Shown: positions 11,405 to 22,325, counted from the first letter of the stretch. The stretch is 64,000 nucleotides of DNA from Nephrocerus scutellatus (GCA_947095585.1 OX352763.1:68833024-68897023); one strand, 5' to 3'. Made by a program: numbers and translations. The notes: generated by a model from the sequence alone, not told the origin.

Positions 11405-12325
11405 TGTGGACCAAGAGCAATTTCTCAAGCGATTCGAATGAAATTCGGAATGTAGGATTAAGATGCATATATAAGCCTTGTCCTTATGGAAATTCTGGAA
11501 TATGATCATTATGGTCTGGAATTTCTGGCACATAACAATTTCTCAAGCGATTCGCATGAAATTCGGAATGTAGGACTAAGATGCGAAATTAAGACTTGTT
11601 CCTATGGAAATTCTGAAATATTATCATTACGGCTTGGAATTTCGGAAACAAAACAATTCCTCAAGGGATTCGCATGAAATTCGGTATGTAGGACTTGTAT
11701 GCGAATATAAAACTTTTTCCTATGGTTATTGTGGAATATAATCATTATGGTCTGGAATTTCGGGAACAAAATAATTTCTGGAATTGATCATTATGGTCTG
11801 GAATTTTGGGAACAAAGCTATTTCTCAAGCGATTCGCATAAAATGCGGAATGTAAGACTAAAATGCGAATTTAAGACTTCTCCTCCTCCTCCTCCTCCTA
11901 TACTCCTATAGAAATTCTGGAATATGATCATTATGGTCTGGAATTTGGGGAACAAGGCAATTTCTCAAGCGATTCGCATAAAATTCGGTATGTAGAACTC
12001 AGATGCGACTGTAGGACTAGTTCCAATGGAAATTCTGGAATATGGTTATTATGTTCTAGAATTTCGGGAACAAAGCTATTTATCAAGCGGTTCGTATGAA
12101 ATGTGGAATGTAGGTCTAAGGTGCGACTATAAGACCTTTTCCTTTGGAAATTCTAGGATATGGTCAATAGGATCTGGAATTTTCGGAGCTAAGCAATTTC
12201 TCAAGCGATTTGTATGAAATTCGGAATTAAGATGCGACTGTATAACTTGTTCCCATCGAAATTCTGGCATATGGTCTTTTGGAACTGGTATTTCTGAAAC
12301 TGACCCGTTTCTCAAGCGACTTGTG
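11405..12325 (-). repeat. Same ~118-bp satellite, right block in inverted orientation
   Basis: The unit reads CAATTTCTCAAGCGATTCGC, ATGAAATTCGGAATGTAGGACTAAGATGCG and GGAAATTCTGGAATATG: the reverse complement of the left block's landmarks. About eight diverged units are seen, with a short (TCC)n interruption near 11880-11898. Together with 7986-9311 it forms a very long, imperfect inverted repeat around a ~2.1-kb core. Confidence 0.88.
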
Positions 12326-13828
12326 CCTTTTAATTTAATCGTAATATCGCCCACAACGTCAAAGAAATTTCACTCCAACCGCGCGTAAAGATTACATGAG
12401 CTAATTTTTTTTACAGCTCTTACTTCTCCTACTACTATCGACGCAACTACATTACTGTGTTTTTGCAGGGATATGCAATATCCAATATTTACGCAGCCAC
12501 TTTAAATTGGATGCAAATAGCAAAATGAAAATGTCAAATTTTCGCCCTAAAAAGAGACTGTTGCAAGCTTCCTTGCAACTACTTCCTTTTATTTTCGCTT
12601 ATCTTATCCTTATCATCCTAACTGTTACAGTAACTATAGTAAATAACTCTTCGATCAATTACAGAAATGAGAGAACCATGCAAAAGAAATTTAATGATGA
12701 ATAATTGGCCTGCATTTTTCAAAGCAACATTCTTCGATGTTCGTACTTCGTACGATACTATTTCGATGCATGTGTTAGTGCTGCGCGCTTCGTTTCTCTT
12801 CGAATTTATTTTAAAATTACTGAATTTTTTTATGAATTGAAAAACAAAGCTGCATTCCTGTGTTTAGGCAGTGATATGCAATATCCAATATGCAATATGC
12901 ACCCACCCCACAGTAAGTGGTTGTGAACATTTAAATCCGCTTATAAATTATTTATTTCATTGTATGTGATGTGATGAGCTACGGTGCCAGTCGTAGGACT
13001 GTCCTATTTTTTGTATTTTGTATATATGAAAAATTCATTTAATCATTTCTACATTACATACTAAGTGTTGATAAGATCACCATTCATTCATTATTTAAAT
13101 TAATGAGCATTGATAATGAATCAGCAGATTATATTGGCCATGAATGTGCAATGCGTTTCTAAATTCTCTACACCTGCGTGTATTTACTTCGCGTCCGAAT
13201 GTGGTGTGGATTTGTATAAAAAACAAACATACTTTCAAATATATTAGACTAGCGGAAACACTCGGCATAGAAGAATATTTTATTTAAGGCAAGTGCCTCT
13301 TACAAGTTTCAAGCGACATTCCTATTTGCTATTGTTCTCTTTGCATACGTTGTTGCTCAAAGTTGGATTTTTCGTGTGCAGAATAAAACCTTATCAGCAA
13401 AACAGTTGGGCTTTCTGTAGAGAGGGTTTGGTCAAAAACCCCTCTATAGACATTCATCAATAACCAGTTTGTGAGCACTTAAGCGTTGAGCTCATAACAT
13501 TTTAAAAACTGTACTGTGGGTTTAACTTGACAGAATAATTACATTAGCCATGAATGTGCATCGCTTTTTTAAATTTTCTTCTCCAGATGTATTTGTTTGT
13601 TCTGGCAGACAACCGAATCCTGTGACCAATTTAAAAAAAAGACCGTAACTTGCTACTCTTCCTTTGGCTTGTTTTTTCTTTAATAATTTCTACAATATTA
13701 AATGTCAATAACATTCAAGTTACACATCATGAGCAAAACGAAACAAACATGTACAGTAGTCTTGTCTCTGTTGGTTGCTTCGATGCTCAGCTCACTTTGA
13801 CTTTAATAGTTTCTTCATTACTAATATA
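12326..13828. other. No recognised gene; AT-rich spacer with weak internal duplication
   Basis: No element domain is visible. Two motifs each recur about 405 bp apart: GATATGCAATATCCAATAT near 12470 and 12873, and GCCATGAATGTGCA near 13138 and 13547. This hints at old diverged duplications. A 65-codon ORF at 12507-12704 with one hydrophobic stretch is unsupported by anything else. Confidence 0.5.
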
Positions 13829-13941
13829 GGGTGTTTTTTTGGGAGGTTTGTTTTTCCGATAGATGTCGTTTTATTTTATGACAGTTGTTTTGACAGCTCA
13901 AAGTGGCATTTCTACTCAGTATTGTTTGGCAAATCATTATG

Positions 13942-13975
<34 letters not shown>

Positions 13976-14135
13976 ACATTTGTGAAAAATAGTCGTGGTA
14001 GACATATGCCAGAAATTGTGTTTAAATGTTAAATGCCAAAAAATTATCTACCAAATAAAAAAAAATTTTGGTCATTTCATAATTTTATATGTGTTTTATT
14101 CAAAAAAAAAATCGGCAACCTCTTAAAAAAACACG
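13829..14135 (+). mobile_element. Mariner-like non-autonomous element (MITE)
   Basis: The ends are imperfect inverted repeats: GGGTGTTTTTTTGGGAGGTT at the left and the reverse complement of CGTGTTTTTTTAAGAGGTTG at the right. A TA lies at each edge (ATA before, TTATA after), as expected for mariner-type TA target duplication. The interior is ~260 bp, has no transposase frame and includes a 32-A run at 13942-13973. The assignment rests on the ends and the TA sites. Confidence 0.6.
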
Positions 14136-14208
14136 TTATATCTAACGGGTGTTTTTTTAAGAGGTTGCCGATTTTTTTTTTGAATAAAACACATATAAAA
14201 TTATGAAA
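14075..14208. repeat. Perfect 60-bp inverted repeat (palindrome) with 14-bp loop
   Basis: The left arm 14075-14134 and the right arm 14149-14208 are exact reverse complements over 60 bp, including matching runs of ten A and ten T. The loop is 14135-14148. The left arm is the right end of the mariner-like MITE and the right arm is the same terminus in opposite orientation. The palindrome is therefore two element ends head to head. Confidence 0.93.
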
Positions 14209-14714
14209 GAATACACACCAACCAGCGGACCATAAGCAACCACATCACCTGAATACATCCCTAGCAAACAGAAACAAGAACTACAGCCACTAACAATCGA
14301 AGAGTATAAGAGGCGGCAACAACAACAAAAAGACAATAGCGTAACAGCAACACCACAAGCAGAAGTAAAAACAAAACAAAACAACGAGGAGGACAACTAA
14401 TAGCTGACAAACACAAATTAGGATACCTGTTACAAGAAGTAAGGGCCACACACAACCCACTACCTTGGCAGCAAGCAACAAATATCTGGCATCAAATAGA
14501 CGAACGGAATAAAAAATTAAAAGCAAGGAAAGAGAGGAAACGATAACAAAGCACTGGTTCTCAAAGGAAGAACATACTGTAAAAGAAACCACAATAACCA
14601 GCAACAACAACACAAACAACAAAACTAACATTAGAAATTATTATTTTAATCGTAGCAATTACAGTCATAATAACACTATACCTATTGAATAAAACAAACA
14701 AACAATTATCATAA
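14209..14714 (+). pseudogene. Unrecognised broken coding remnant ending in a membrane segment
   Basis: The plus strand has coding-like text spread over frames: LTIEEYKRRQQQQKDNS (about 14291-14340), then LGYLLQEVRATHNPLPWQQA (about 14418-14480) and IWHQIDERNKKLKARKERKR. The last piece (14622-14714) ends in a hydrophobic helix, EIIILIVAITVIITLYLL, and a stop. A charged protein with a C-terminal membrane anchor next to Gypsy pieces could be an accessory or third-ORF remnant of a Gypsy element. I do not recognise the family. Confidence 0.35.
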
Positions 14715-14826
14715 AAATTATATAAATAAATATATCAATAAAACAAAACAGAAGAAAAAAAGAATTTCCTAAATATGAATTTTTTTATTTTCTAATGGAT
14801 AGCGCAAAAGAATGCAAGTTAACAAT

Positions 14827-15175
14827 ACGTTGACTTGTTCCCACAGGTCAACGCCACACACCGGCGTCAGTATACCGACCTTGCAACACCAAACGCCAGC
14901 AAGAGAGCAACAGAGTATGCTGACTTTGCAATACCAAATACGTTGACTTGTTCCCACAGGTCAACACCACACACCGGCGTCAGTATGCCGACTTTGCAAC
15001 ATCAAACGCCAGCAACAGAGCAACAAAGTATGCTGACTTTGCAACACCAAAAACGTTGACTTGTTTCCACAGGTCAACGCCACACACCAGCGACAGTATG
15101 CTGACATTGCAACACCAAATACCTTGACTTGTTTCCACAGATCAACGCCACACACCAGCGGCAGTATGCTGACTT
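14827..15175 (+). repeat. 113-bp tandem repeat, about 3.5 units
   Basis: Units begin with ACGTTGACTTGTTYCCACAGG at 14827, 14940 and 15053, and a shortened one at 15121 (period 113, 113, 68). Each contains CACACACCGGCGTCAGTAT followed by GCCGACTTTGCAACACCAAA. A single stray piece of the same unit lies at 20372-20416. Small ORFs here are repeat artefacts. Confidence 0.9.
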
Positions 15176-15540
15176 CGATTGGGATACATTTATTATAAGT
15201 ATAGGTAAATTAAATTAAGTCTGCTGAGTATTGAAACAATAAAGAAAGAAGTCGGTTTAAACTTCGAAAAAAATATTTTTTGTTATTTATTTTTCCGCAC
15301 GAAAAAACCTAACTGGCATCGGAGCATAATTGAAAAGTTTTGCAAACGCGTAAGATTTAAATGTTGTTAACGCAACTCGAACGAATTTTTATATTGTTGT
15401 AACAAGTGTTCAAACTCTCCTGGAATCAGTCCCTAGTAACAAGTAAGACAAAAAGGAGGTAGTGGTACAGCTATCAGCCGACGCAGCGTCAAGTGTACCA
15501 TGTTATTGGTGATGTGATAACTCCTGGCGCAAAATTGTAG
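15176..15540 (+). other. Possible leader of a Gypsy element; no gene
   Basis: A polyadenylation-like AATAAAG (about 15238), a T-rich stretch and then AACTGGCATCGGAGCAT near 15310 could represent an LTR end followed by a TGG-type primer site ahead of gag. No matching LTR or tRNA was identified, so this is weak. Confidence 0.3.
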
Positions 15541-15555
15541 AACGCATCCTAAAAA

Positions 15556-15915
15556 TGTATGAATCCCTCCAGGGCACGCCAAAGTATTACGGCATCCTTA
15601 GCATCATAAGGAATAAAATAATAGGAAATGCCGATGCAGTTTTAGAATCTTATAATACTCCTTTGAATTTCTTGCATGGACGTTGGTCCAGAGGCTCTTT
15701 CGCTCCTAACCAGTAACTACAGAGACAAAGCTCTAGACACGTTTATGCGTGGTCTTAATAGAGACCTCCAAAGACTCTTGGGTATGCGAGAACCAAAAGA
15801 TCTACCTCAAGCTTTATGTTTGTGTCAAAAGCTTGAAAATCAAAATTTTCGTTCTCAATATGCGAACAATCATCAAAATTATCCAAGAAATGGCAAAACC
15901 AACCCCTAATTTGCA
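15556..15915 (+). pseudogene. Gypsy Gag (capsid) fragment
   Basis: Text such as [20 protein letters not shown] (from about 15557) and YRDKALDTFMRGLNRDLQRL with REPKDLPQALCLCQKLENQN is characteristic of insect Gypsy capsids (the RDKALDTFIRGL motif). The main open piece is 15676-15909. The middle of the capsid is missing before 15676 and no zinc knuckle was found. The product would assemble the particle. Here it is truncated and broken. Confidence 0.78.
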
Positions 15916-16189
15916 CCCAGCACCACGTAGGTACATTCTTCCTCAAAGATTTCTACCACAGAAGCAACATCTTTACCCCGAAATAGCATATTTGAAATTT
16001 TCATATAAACGTTAGCAACCCGACGAATCCGTCAACAAACAAGTCCCTCTTCTTGCAACCAGACAACATCTCCCCCAACGACCCATATGCGTTTTACCAA
16101 CGGCCAAGTATGGAAGAAGCAGTATTCGACCCCGATCTCAACCACTGCAACCAGCAGCAAGCCGAAACATATCAGGAAGTCGAAACATC

Positions 16190-17560
16190 AAACATTAAAA
16201 ACGAACAAGTTTTTTAGCAAAATCGATTGCAGGTATCGATCTAAAATTCTATCTTCTTCCAACTCTTAAGTCATTCAACTTCATTTTGGAGAATGACAGC
16301 CTCAAACAACTCTCTGCCCTAATCCATACAATGGATAATTATATGTCAATCCTTGGCAAAGTAAGAATCAAAATTAAGGAATTAAAATCACAAACAGTTA
16401 ATCCTAGAAATATTGAAATGGATCATATGACATCGCTGCAGAAGAATGCTCTCTGCACCCTTGTTGAAAAATTTCGCCCTCTGTTCGCTTATCCAAACGA
16501 AAATGTCACATATACTACAAACGTAATAGGCGAAGTACGCACAAATACAAATTCTCCGGTGTACTCCGAGTACTACCCTCACTCAAAGAGGAAGTCGAAA
16601 AACAAATTCGAAAACTCCTCGATGATAACATTATTAAACCATATCGGTCTCCACGCAATTCACCAGTGTGGGTTGTACCAAAAAAGATGTCTCAAAGGGG
16701 AATAAGCAATACAGGCTCGTTTTCGATTGTAGGAAACTAAATAATGTTGTTATCTCTGACAGGTATCCCATTCCTGATATCAATGAGTTCCTAACTCAGT
16801 TATGAAAATGCAGATTTTTTACTGTTTTGGACCTAAAAGCAGATTTCACCAAATTCGACTCAAACCAACCGACACAGAAAATACCGCATTTTCGGTTAAC
16901 AATGGGAAGTACGAATTTCTCCGCCTCCCATTCGGAATGAAAAATTCCCCTTCGATCTTTCAAAAATCACTAGATGAAATTTTACGAGGGTATATTGGAA
17001 AACTATGCTACGTCTACATCGATGATATTATCATCTTTAGAAGAGCGGAAGACGAACATATTAAGCATGTAGAGCTAATATTCAAAACCCTGACGGAAGT
17101 CAAGATGAAGGTGCAATTAGACTCTTTAAAGAAGAAGTTGAGTTTTTGGGCTTTATTATATCATTAAAAGGATCAAAAAAACAAATCCTGCCAAAGTCGA
17201 GGCTTTCGGGAACTCTCCGACTCCTACCAATCTTAAAGAGTTAAAATCATTCCCGGGATTGTATGGATGTTATAGACGATTCGTAAGAGACTACGCCAAG
17301 ATAGCAAAACCGCTAACAAAATTACTACGTGGCGAAGACGGAAGGATATCCAAAACACAATCGAAAAAAGTCCCTATCACACTCAAAGCTTTTCAAAAAA
17401 TATAAAGTTCACTTACTTCTAAAGTTTTACTTTTAAACTTTTAAAATAGTTCCGAATTGACTACAGATGCATCTAATTCAGCTATAGGTGCTGTACTATC
17501 GCAAGGCGATCGACCCATTTTGTTTAGTCAAGAAAACATAATTGCAATATTCAAGCGCTA
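16190..17560 (+). pseudogene. Gypsy reverse transcriptase and partial RNase H
   Basis: The linker (LPTLKSFNFILENDSLKQL, about 16255) precedes RT segments in several frames. These are VYSEYYPHSK (about 16560), DNIIKPYRSPRNSPVWVVPK, LPFGMKNSPSIFQKSLDEIL (16925-16985) and the catalytic YIDD at about 17017-17028. The post-RT thumb region continues with KELKSFPGLYGCYRRFVRDY (about 17238-17295). RNase H begins with TTDASNSAIGAVLSQ (17457-17505), carrying its first aspartate, then diverges. At least four frame breaks make it non-functional. Confidence 0.85.
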
Positions 17561-18508
17561 CTTTTACCCCAGTGTAATAAATGAACATTACACCTGTGAG
17601 GAGTCAATTCGGCAACGAATTCACCCCACACATTTTTCTTTATAAATATATATTTATACTTACTTATACTTTTATTATACAACAAAAAAACTATTATTAT
17701 AATGACATCATTTCTACAGCAACATGCTTGAAACTGAAAACGCCAACGGCATCTCTGTTCAGACGCAGGCCGACTGCACTTCTCCACTGTATGAATGTGA
17801 TTATTAGGCCACACCTCCATGTTTGGGACATTGATCACAAATCAACAGAAAAACAATTATGAGTATTGAGTAGCCGCGCCTCTACTGCATCCACCAAAAT
17901 GTTACAAAAGGAGAGAAAATGAGACAGTACATATTCCATGCAAACTCTGTACGCAATCGGGAGCACAGAAGCGTTGGCAGAATCTCAACATAAAAACAAA
18001 CTCATGCACAACACCAACATCCACTAAAACATCACAAACGCAAGCAGGAACTACGATGATCAAAGTCAACATTTGAGGTCAACGACCGAGGAGCGATTTT
18101 TACACAACAACAACACTATGCTGCCGACATTAGCCTATGCATGAACACAATAGACACAGTAGACAAACGGAATCCCCTACAACAACAAATATAAAGGGAT
18201 ATTTGTCAACATTTTGCAAACAACGATGCCGTTGAGTGCATAGCGACAATGGACAATTGAAAGGGAAAATACAAGAACAAACACAGGGGGAACTCTCACC
18301 AACATTTCGATAGCAGCCTGCAGCGTATATACCAAGCGACAAAAATAAAAAAATAAAAAACAACAACAACACGGCATAACGCATACGCAATGCAGTTCTG
18401 ATGAAACTAACCATGAAAAGGAAAAAAGAAACAGCATAGGAACAACGCGGATTCCCCAAATATGGAAAAGGAACAACCGGGTTCAAGGTTTTAAACCGCT
18501 TCACGACC

Positions 18509-18517
18509 TATAAAAGG
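18509..18517 (+). promoter_or_regulatory. TATA box in LTR-like block
   Basis: TATAAAAGG is a near-consensus TATA element. It sits ~40 bp upstream of the 126-bp repeat array inside the candidate LTR, so transcription would start close to the repeats. Confidence 0.5.
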
Positions 18518-18556
18518 GGACACAGGCCCAACAGACAGTCTCTTCTTCTGCGGACC

Positions 18557-18960
18557 GACTCCTGATAGTAAACCGAGCGTAGCATCCTCCTCTCACTCAT
18601 CAAAATACATGGACACAGAGACTCTTGGCAGCGAACTGAGCGTAGCGTCCTCTTTTCGCTGGTCAACATACTGGAACATAGCGACTCCTGGTAGTGAACC
18701 AACGTAGCATCCTCCTTTCACTGATCAAACTACGTAGACGCAGAGACTCTTGGCAGCGAACTGAGCGTAGCATCCGCTTTTCTCGCTGGTCAACATACTG
18801 GAACATAGCGACTCCTGATAGTGAACCGAGCGTAGCATCCTCCTTTCACTGATCAAACTACATAGACGCAGAGACTCTTGGCAGCGAGCGGAGCGTAGCA
18901 TCCTCTTTTCGCTGGTCAGCACTTGGACGTAACGGCTCGACTGACAGTGAAGTGATCGTA
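18557..18960 (+). repeat. 126-bp higher-order repeat built of two ~63-bp halves
   Basis: GACTCCTGRTAGTRAACC recurs at 18557, 18683 and 18810, with a diverged fourth near 18935. Between these, GACTCTTGGCAGCGAACTG marks a related half-unit. Each half carries GAGCGTAGCATCCTC. The array has ~3.5 dimeric units and lies just downstream of a TATA box. Confidence 0.87.
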
Positions 18961-19227
18961 GAATCCATGCTCACTGGTCAGATTACTCCTACGCAGACAG
19001 ATTAGTCCGATCCCGCTGGACCAAGGCATCAAACCACCGGACATATTACTTGGAATCTAAGACTTAAGTCAAACTTTTTCACAATCATTTTCCTTTGTTT
19101 TTTAAAGAAAGAAATAAACTAAGAATTCAGAGTTCCTAACAAAAATAAATCTTTTATTGTAACGACACTTATATCAACGAACCCTGCTCACACTGAGGAT
19201 ACCCCGGCTGGGAAAACCCTCGTTACA

Positions 19228-20258
19228 CACCAACGAGGCAACGATGGGTAAAATTCAGGAAATCTATCCTATCATTTCAAATCATATAAAACGCGTTTTA
19301 CCCAATCCCGTATTGATGACCTTACAAATACAGCAGAACAGGAATAAGAAATCCTAAATGAGCACAATAGAACACACAGAAATGACAGGGAGAATAAGAT
19401 AAAATGACTACAAAAATTCTATTTTTCCAAAATGAAAGCCAAAATCACAATCTGGTTAAACAGTGTAGGAATTGTAAAGAGCAAAATTACGATCGAAAGC
19501 TTAACAAACCCGAATTACAGGCAATACCCATACCTCAATTTCCAGGACAAATCGCTCATATGGATATTTTTTCTTTGTACATATAAAAATCATCTTGTAG
19601 TGGACAAATTTTCCAAATATGCGCAAGTACGCATTATAAAATCCAGAGCCATTGAAGACGTCAGAGAACCTTTAAGACACCTTATATTGGCCTTCGGAGA
19701 CCCAAAGATTGTTATATTCGACAATAAAAAAACGTTTAACTCGGCCTCAATCTGTTTCATGTTAAAAGATCAACTTAATATAGAAATCTACAAAAAAAAA
19801 CCGTACACTAGTGCAGTAAATGGCTGCGGGGAAAGGTTCCACTACACACTCTCGGAGATCATGCGCTGTCTTAAGTCAGAGAGTATCCATAGATCCTTCG
19901 CGGAACTGTTGGATCGTACAGTCTTCGAGTATAACTACTCGATACACCCGGTGATAAACAAGAAACCCATTAAAATTTATTTCGGGAGGAGTACTATCCA
20001 GAACTATACGAACAGACTAGAAAGGAAAATATCGAAAAGTTAAAGGAAAAACAGAATAAGGATAATATAATGCATACCAAAAATAGGAACCCCATAAAAG
20101 ATTACACAATAGGAGAAATAATTTACGTTAAAACAAATAAAAGACTAGGAACCAAATTATCAGCTAGATATAAAGAAGAAATAGTTAAGGAAAACAGGTC
20201 CACAACAATACTAACTGAATCCGGGAAAATAATACATAAGAGTAATATCAGGAACTAA
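19228..20258 (+). pseudogene. Gypsy integrase, broken
   Basis: The first part reads IQEIYPIISNHIKRVLPNPV, then a zinc-binding region with LVKQCRNCKEQNYDRKLNKP. The catalytic core shows AHMDIF, VVDKFSKYAQV, FGDPKIVIFDNKKTFNSASI and PYTSAVNGCGERFHYTLSEI; the aspartates and glutamate can be placed. The C-terminal part (20070-20258) has GEIIYVKTNKRLGTKLSARY and ends at IHKSNIRN. Three frames are used (19404-19586, 19432-20043, 20070-20258). Integrase inserts cDNA into chromosomes. This one cannot be made whole. Confidence 0.85.
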
Positions 20259-20371
20259 CTCCTCCAAATCCATGCGGAAGTCAGGAAGTCAAATAGTTAA
20301 TAAGGAATCAATTATATTATACATTATGAGCATACCTACTACAAGTAAAGAATTATGTGAAAAATATTAAT

Positions 20372-20416
20372 CAAGCCACACACCGGCGTCAGTATGCCGA
20401 CTTTGAAACATCAAAC
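20372..20416 (+). repeat. Single stray unit fragment of the 113-bp repeat
   Basis: GCCACACACCGGCGTCAGTA followed by TGCCGACTTTGAAACATCAAACG repeats the core of the array at 14827-15175, 5 kb away. It lies exactly between Gypsy integrase and a Gypsy gag fragment. Confidence 0.85.
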
Positions 20417-20417
20417 G

Positions 20418-20962
20418 TACTGGAATTCGTTTACCAAATCAAACTTAGTTCAAATGTTAAAGCCAAAATACACACACAACCGACATACCTTAACTCATTA
20501 ACCGAACAACTTAAACAAAGATACAAATCAGACACAACGATACCACACATCCACACTTTATTAACCCAAGCAATAGAAATTGAGAAAGAACACTCAAACC
20601 ATATAATGCATTTCAATGCACAACGACACAATAACATGAATCACCAAAACAACAGAACCTACGACAACAATCGAAGGTCATAAACAACATATGAATAGGT
20701 ATAGCAACGGCTATAGGCAACCGGGAAATTACTCAAATTACAACACAAACAACAGAAATGTAAACAGACAAAATATTAACCAGAGAAATAATAATTACCG
20801 CTCAAATTTCAACCAGAGACCGAATCGCTACATACGAACAATAAATGAAGGAAATGCTGACCATGACTACCAAGAAAACGAGCAGTCCACGGGGCACGTG
20901 TTTTCCCCAAAAGGCCAAGAATATATATTTTTAAAATCTCGGATAACAATACAAACTACATA
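20418..20962 (+). pseudogene. Gypsy Gag fragment with Asn-rich tail (outer level of the nest)
   Basis: The readable part contains LNSLTEQLKQRYKSDTTIP and IHTLLTQAIEIEKEHS, like the C-terminal half of Gypsy capsids. It is followed in another frame by an Asn/Arg/Tyr-rich stretch (about 20691-20830; NRYSNGYRQPGNYSNYN), typical of RNA-binding Gag tails that lack zinc knuckles. Reading breaks at 20681-20683 and again near 20940, where the minus-strand non-LTR element begins. The RT at 30946-31713 probably belongs to the same original element. Confidence 0.62.
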
Positions 20963-20989
20963 CTACTTTTTTTTATATAATTCGCGCAC

Positions 20990-22320
20990 GCTTCAAGGGG
21001 TTCGCACCCTTATAATGCTCAGCTATATGCTTGGCACATCGTGGGCGTTAAGGAAGAGGAGGAGAAAAGAGGAGATATCTATGAGCTTGTGTTTTGAATG
21101 CCTGTAGATCATAGTGATGTGGGAAGGCAGAGCTTGGCAGAGCATTCCACGTATGTGTTGTACGGCTGAAGAACGAATCCCTGAATTTAACTGTACGTCC
21201 GAAGATGGGCTTGAGGGTAAACTGATGAGCATTTAGAGCGCCACGAGTATTGCGGTTGAATTCAAGGAGAGGTGACATGCAGCTGGCTATTTCTCTTGAG
21301 CACCGATGGTAGAAGAAGCGATAAAACAGTGACAAGCAAGAAACGTTCCTGCGGTGTTCAAACGAATCTATTGATTTCGCTATATTTTCGTCACCGATGA
21401 GTTTTATCGCGCGGTTTTGTATTCTATCTAGCTGATGCAAAGTAGTCTTAGGCGCACCAGACCAGATATGGCAATTGTACTCAAGTTTTGGGCGAGGCTT
21501 TTGTATATGGTAGCCAGATCAAAGGGAGTGAAATATTTCTTGCACCGGGCTAGAAAACCTAAACATTTCGCAGCATTTTTAGTGACGGTAAATATGTGGT
21601 CATTCCAACGAAGCTTATCGTTAGCGCACATACCGAGAATTGCGAGATTTTCAGTTTCCTCGATGCAAGTGCCATTCATGGATAATCTCATGGGGTTTAG
21701 GATTCGCTTGGACGACATGAGACAGCATTGGGTTTTGGAAGAGTTAAATTCTACTCGATTGATTTCTCCCCATTGTATTATGCTGTCAAGGTCAGAATTT
21801 AACGTGCTTAACACATAAAGTTGTTTGAGTTCCACATCAGAGGTGGAGGGACGTTCCTCAAACTTATATGAGAAGTTGAGAGTGCTGTCGTCAGCGAAAG
21901 AGTGAATGGATTAGAAGTCACAGATAAGAGATCATTAATAAAAATGAGAAAGAGTGTACGGGACAGAACAGAGCCCTGAGGAACGCCAGCATTTATGTGG
22001 TGTATTTCAGACTAGAAACCGTCCAAAACAACTTGAATTGAGCGGTCCAAAAGATAGCTTCTAATCCAATGAAGCAGTTTATCATCGACACGATAAGCAC
22101 GCATTTTAGACAAAATGGGCTGGACAAATACTGTTTTCCAACTTCTCGGGAAGAGTCCAGAAGAATAGGATAGATGGAAAAGCTTACGCAATGGTAATGC
22201 CAGCTTAGAAGAACACCTCTTCAGAACTAATGGAGAAATACCATCTGACCCAGCGGATTTGTGAGTGTTGAGATCACTTAAAACTCTAGCAACTGCACGA
22301 GTACGAATAAATATCTGTCC
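20990..22320 (-). pseudogene. Reverse transcriptase half of the split non-LTR element
   Basis: The minus-strand reading shows SDLNTHKSAGSDGISPLVLK and GLFPRSWKTVFVQPI. It then jumps to VDDKLLHWIRSYLLDRSIQV, so about 100 residues containing the YRPI and GFR motifs are deleted near 22100. The FADD region (about 21895-21910) is disrupted. The tail continues through KLRWNDHIFTVTKNAAKCLG and RTTHTWNALPSSAFPHHYDL to about 21023. It is the same family as 9990-11370 but has a different internal deletion. Confidence 0.83.
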
Positions 22321-22325
22321 CATAG
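22321..22325. other. BEL target-site duplication, left copy (CATAG)
   Basis: CATAG immediately before the left LTR is repeated at 29822-29826 immediately after the right LTR. This is the 5-bp duplication expected for BEL/Pao integration. Confidence 0.93.

Larger units (their letters stand above)
15541..17560 (+). mobile_element. Ty3/Gypsy retrotransposon, gag to RNase H part, decayed
   Basis: Gag, the protease/RT linker, RT and the start of RNase H occur in order on the plus strand, separated by stops and frameshifts. The reading breaks inside RNase H near 17525-17570. Integrase of a compatible Gypsy type resumes at 19228. The 17573-19227 block between them is foreign or rearranged. Confidence 0.83.
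17573..19227 (+). repeat. Candidate long LTR (or solo LTR)
   Basis: The block starts TGTAATAAATG and ends CTCGTTACA, with matching 5-bp ends TGTAA/TTACA. It contains a strong TATA box (18509-18517) about 940 bp in, tandem repeats, and AATAAA-type signals near 19112 and 19144, which is the order U3, TATA, R, polyadenylation signal. It interrupts Gypsy pol. No second copy and no target duplication (CCAG versus CACC) were found, so the boundaries are tentative. Confidence 0.4.

Noticed and set aside
7986..12325. Confident call of a Foldback transposon
   Set aside because: No target duplication or sharp outer ends were found and the two blocks differ in length and phase; kept only as a hypothesis.
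12507..12704. 65-codon ORF with one hydrophobic helix
   Set aside because: No homology, no promoter or splice support, and surrounded by non-coding AT-rich DNA; could be chance.
14157..14631. Minus-strand hydrophobic ORFs (64-113 codons, Cys/Leu/Val-rich)
   Set aside because: They are the complement of an A/C-rich plus-strand coding remnant; hydrophobicity comes from base composition.
15300..15325. Firm primer-binding site for the Gypsy at 15.5 kb
   Set aside because: TGGCATCGGAGCAT has the right TGG start, but I could not match it to a tRNA and no LTR pair frames it.
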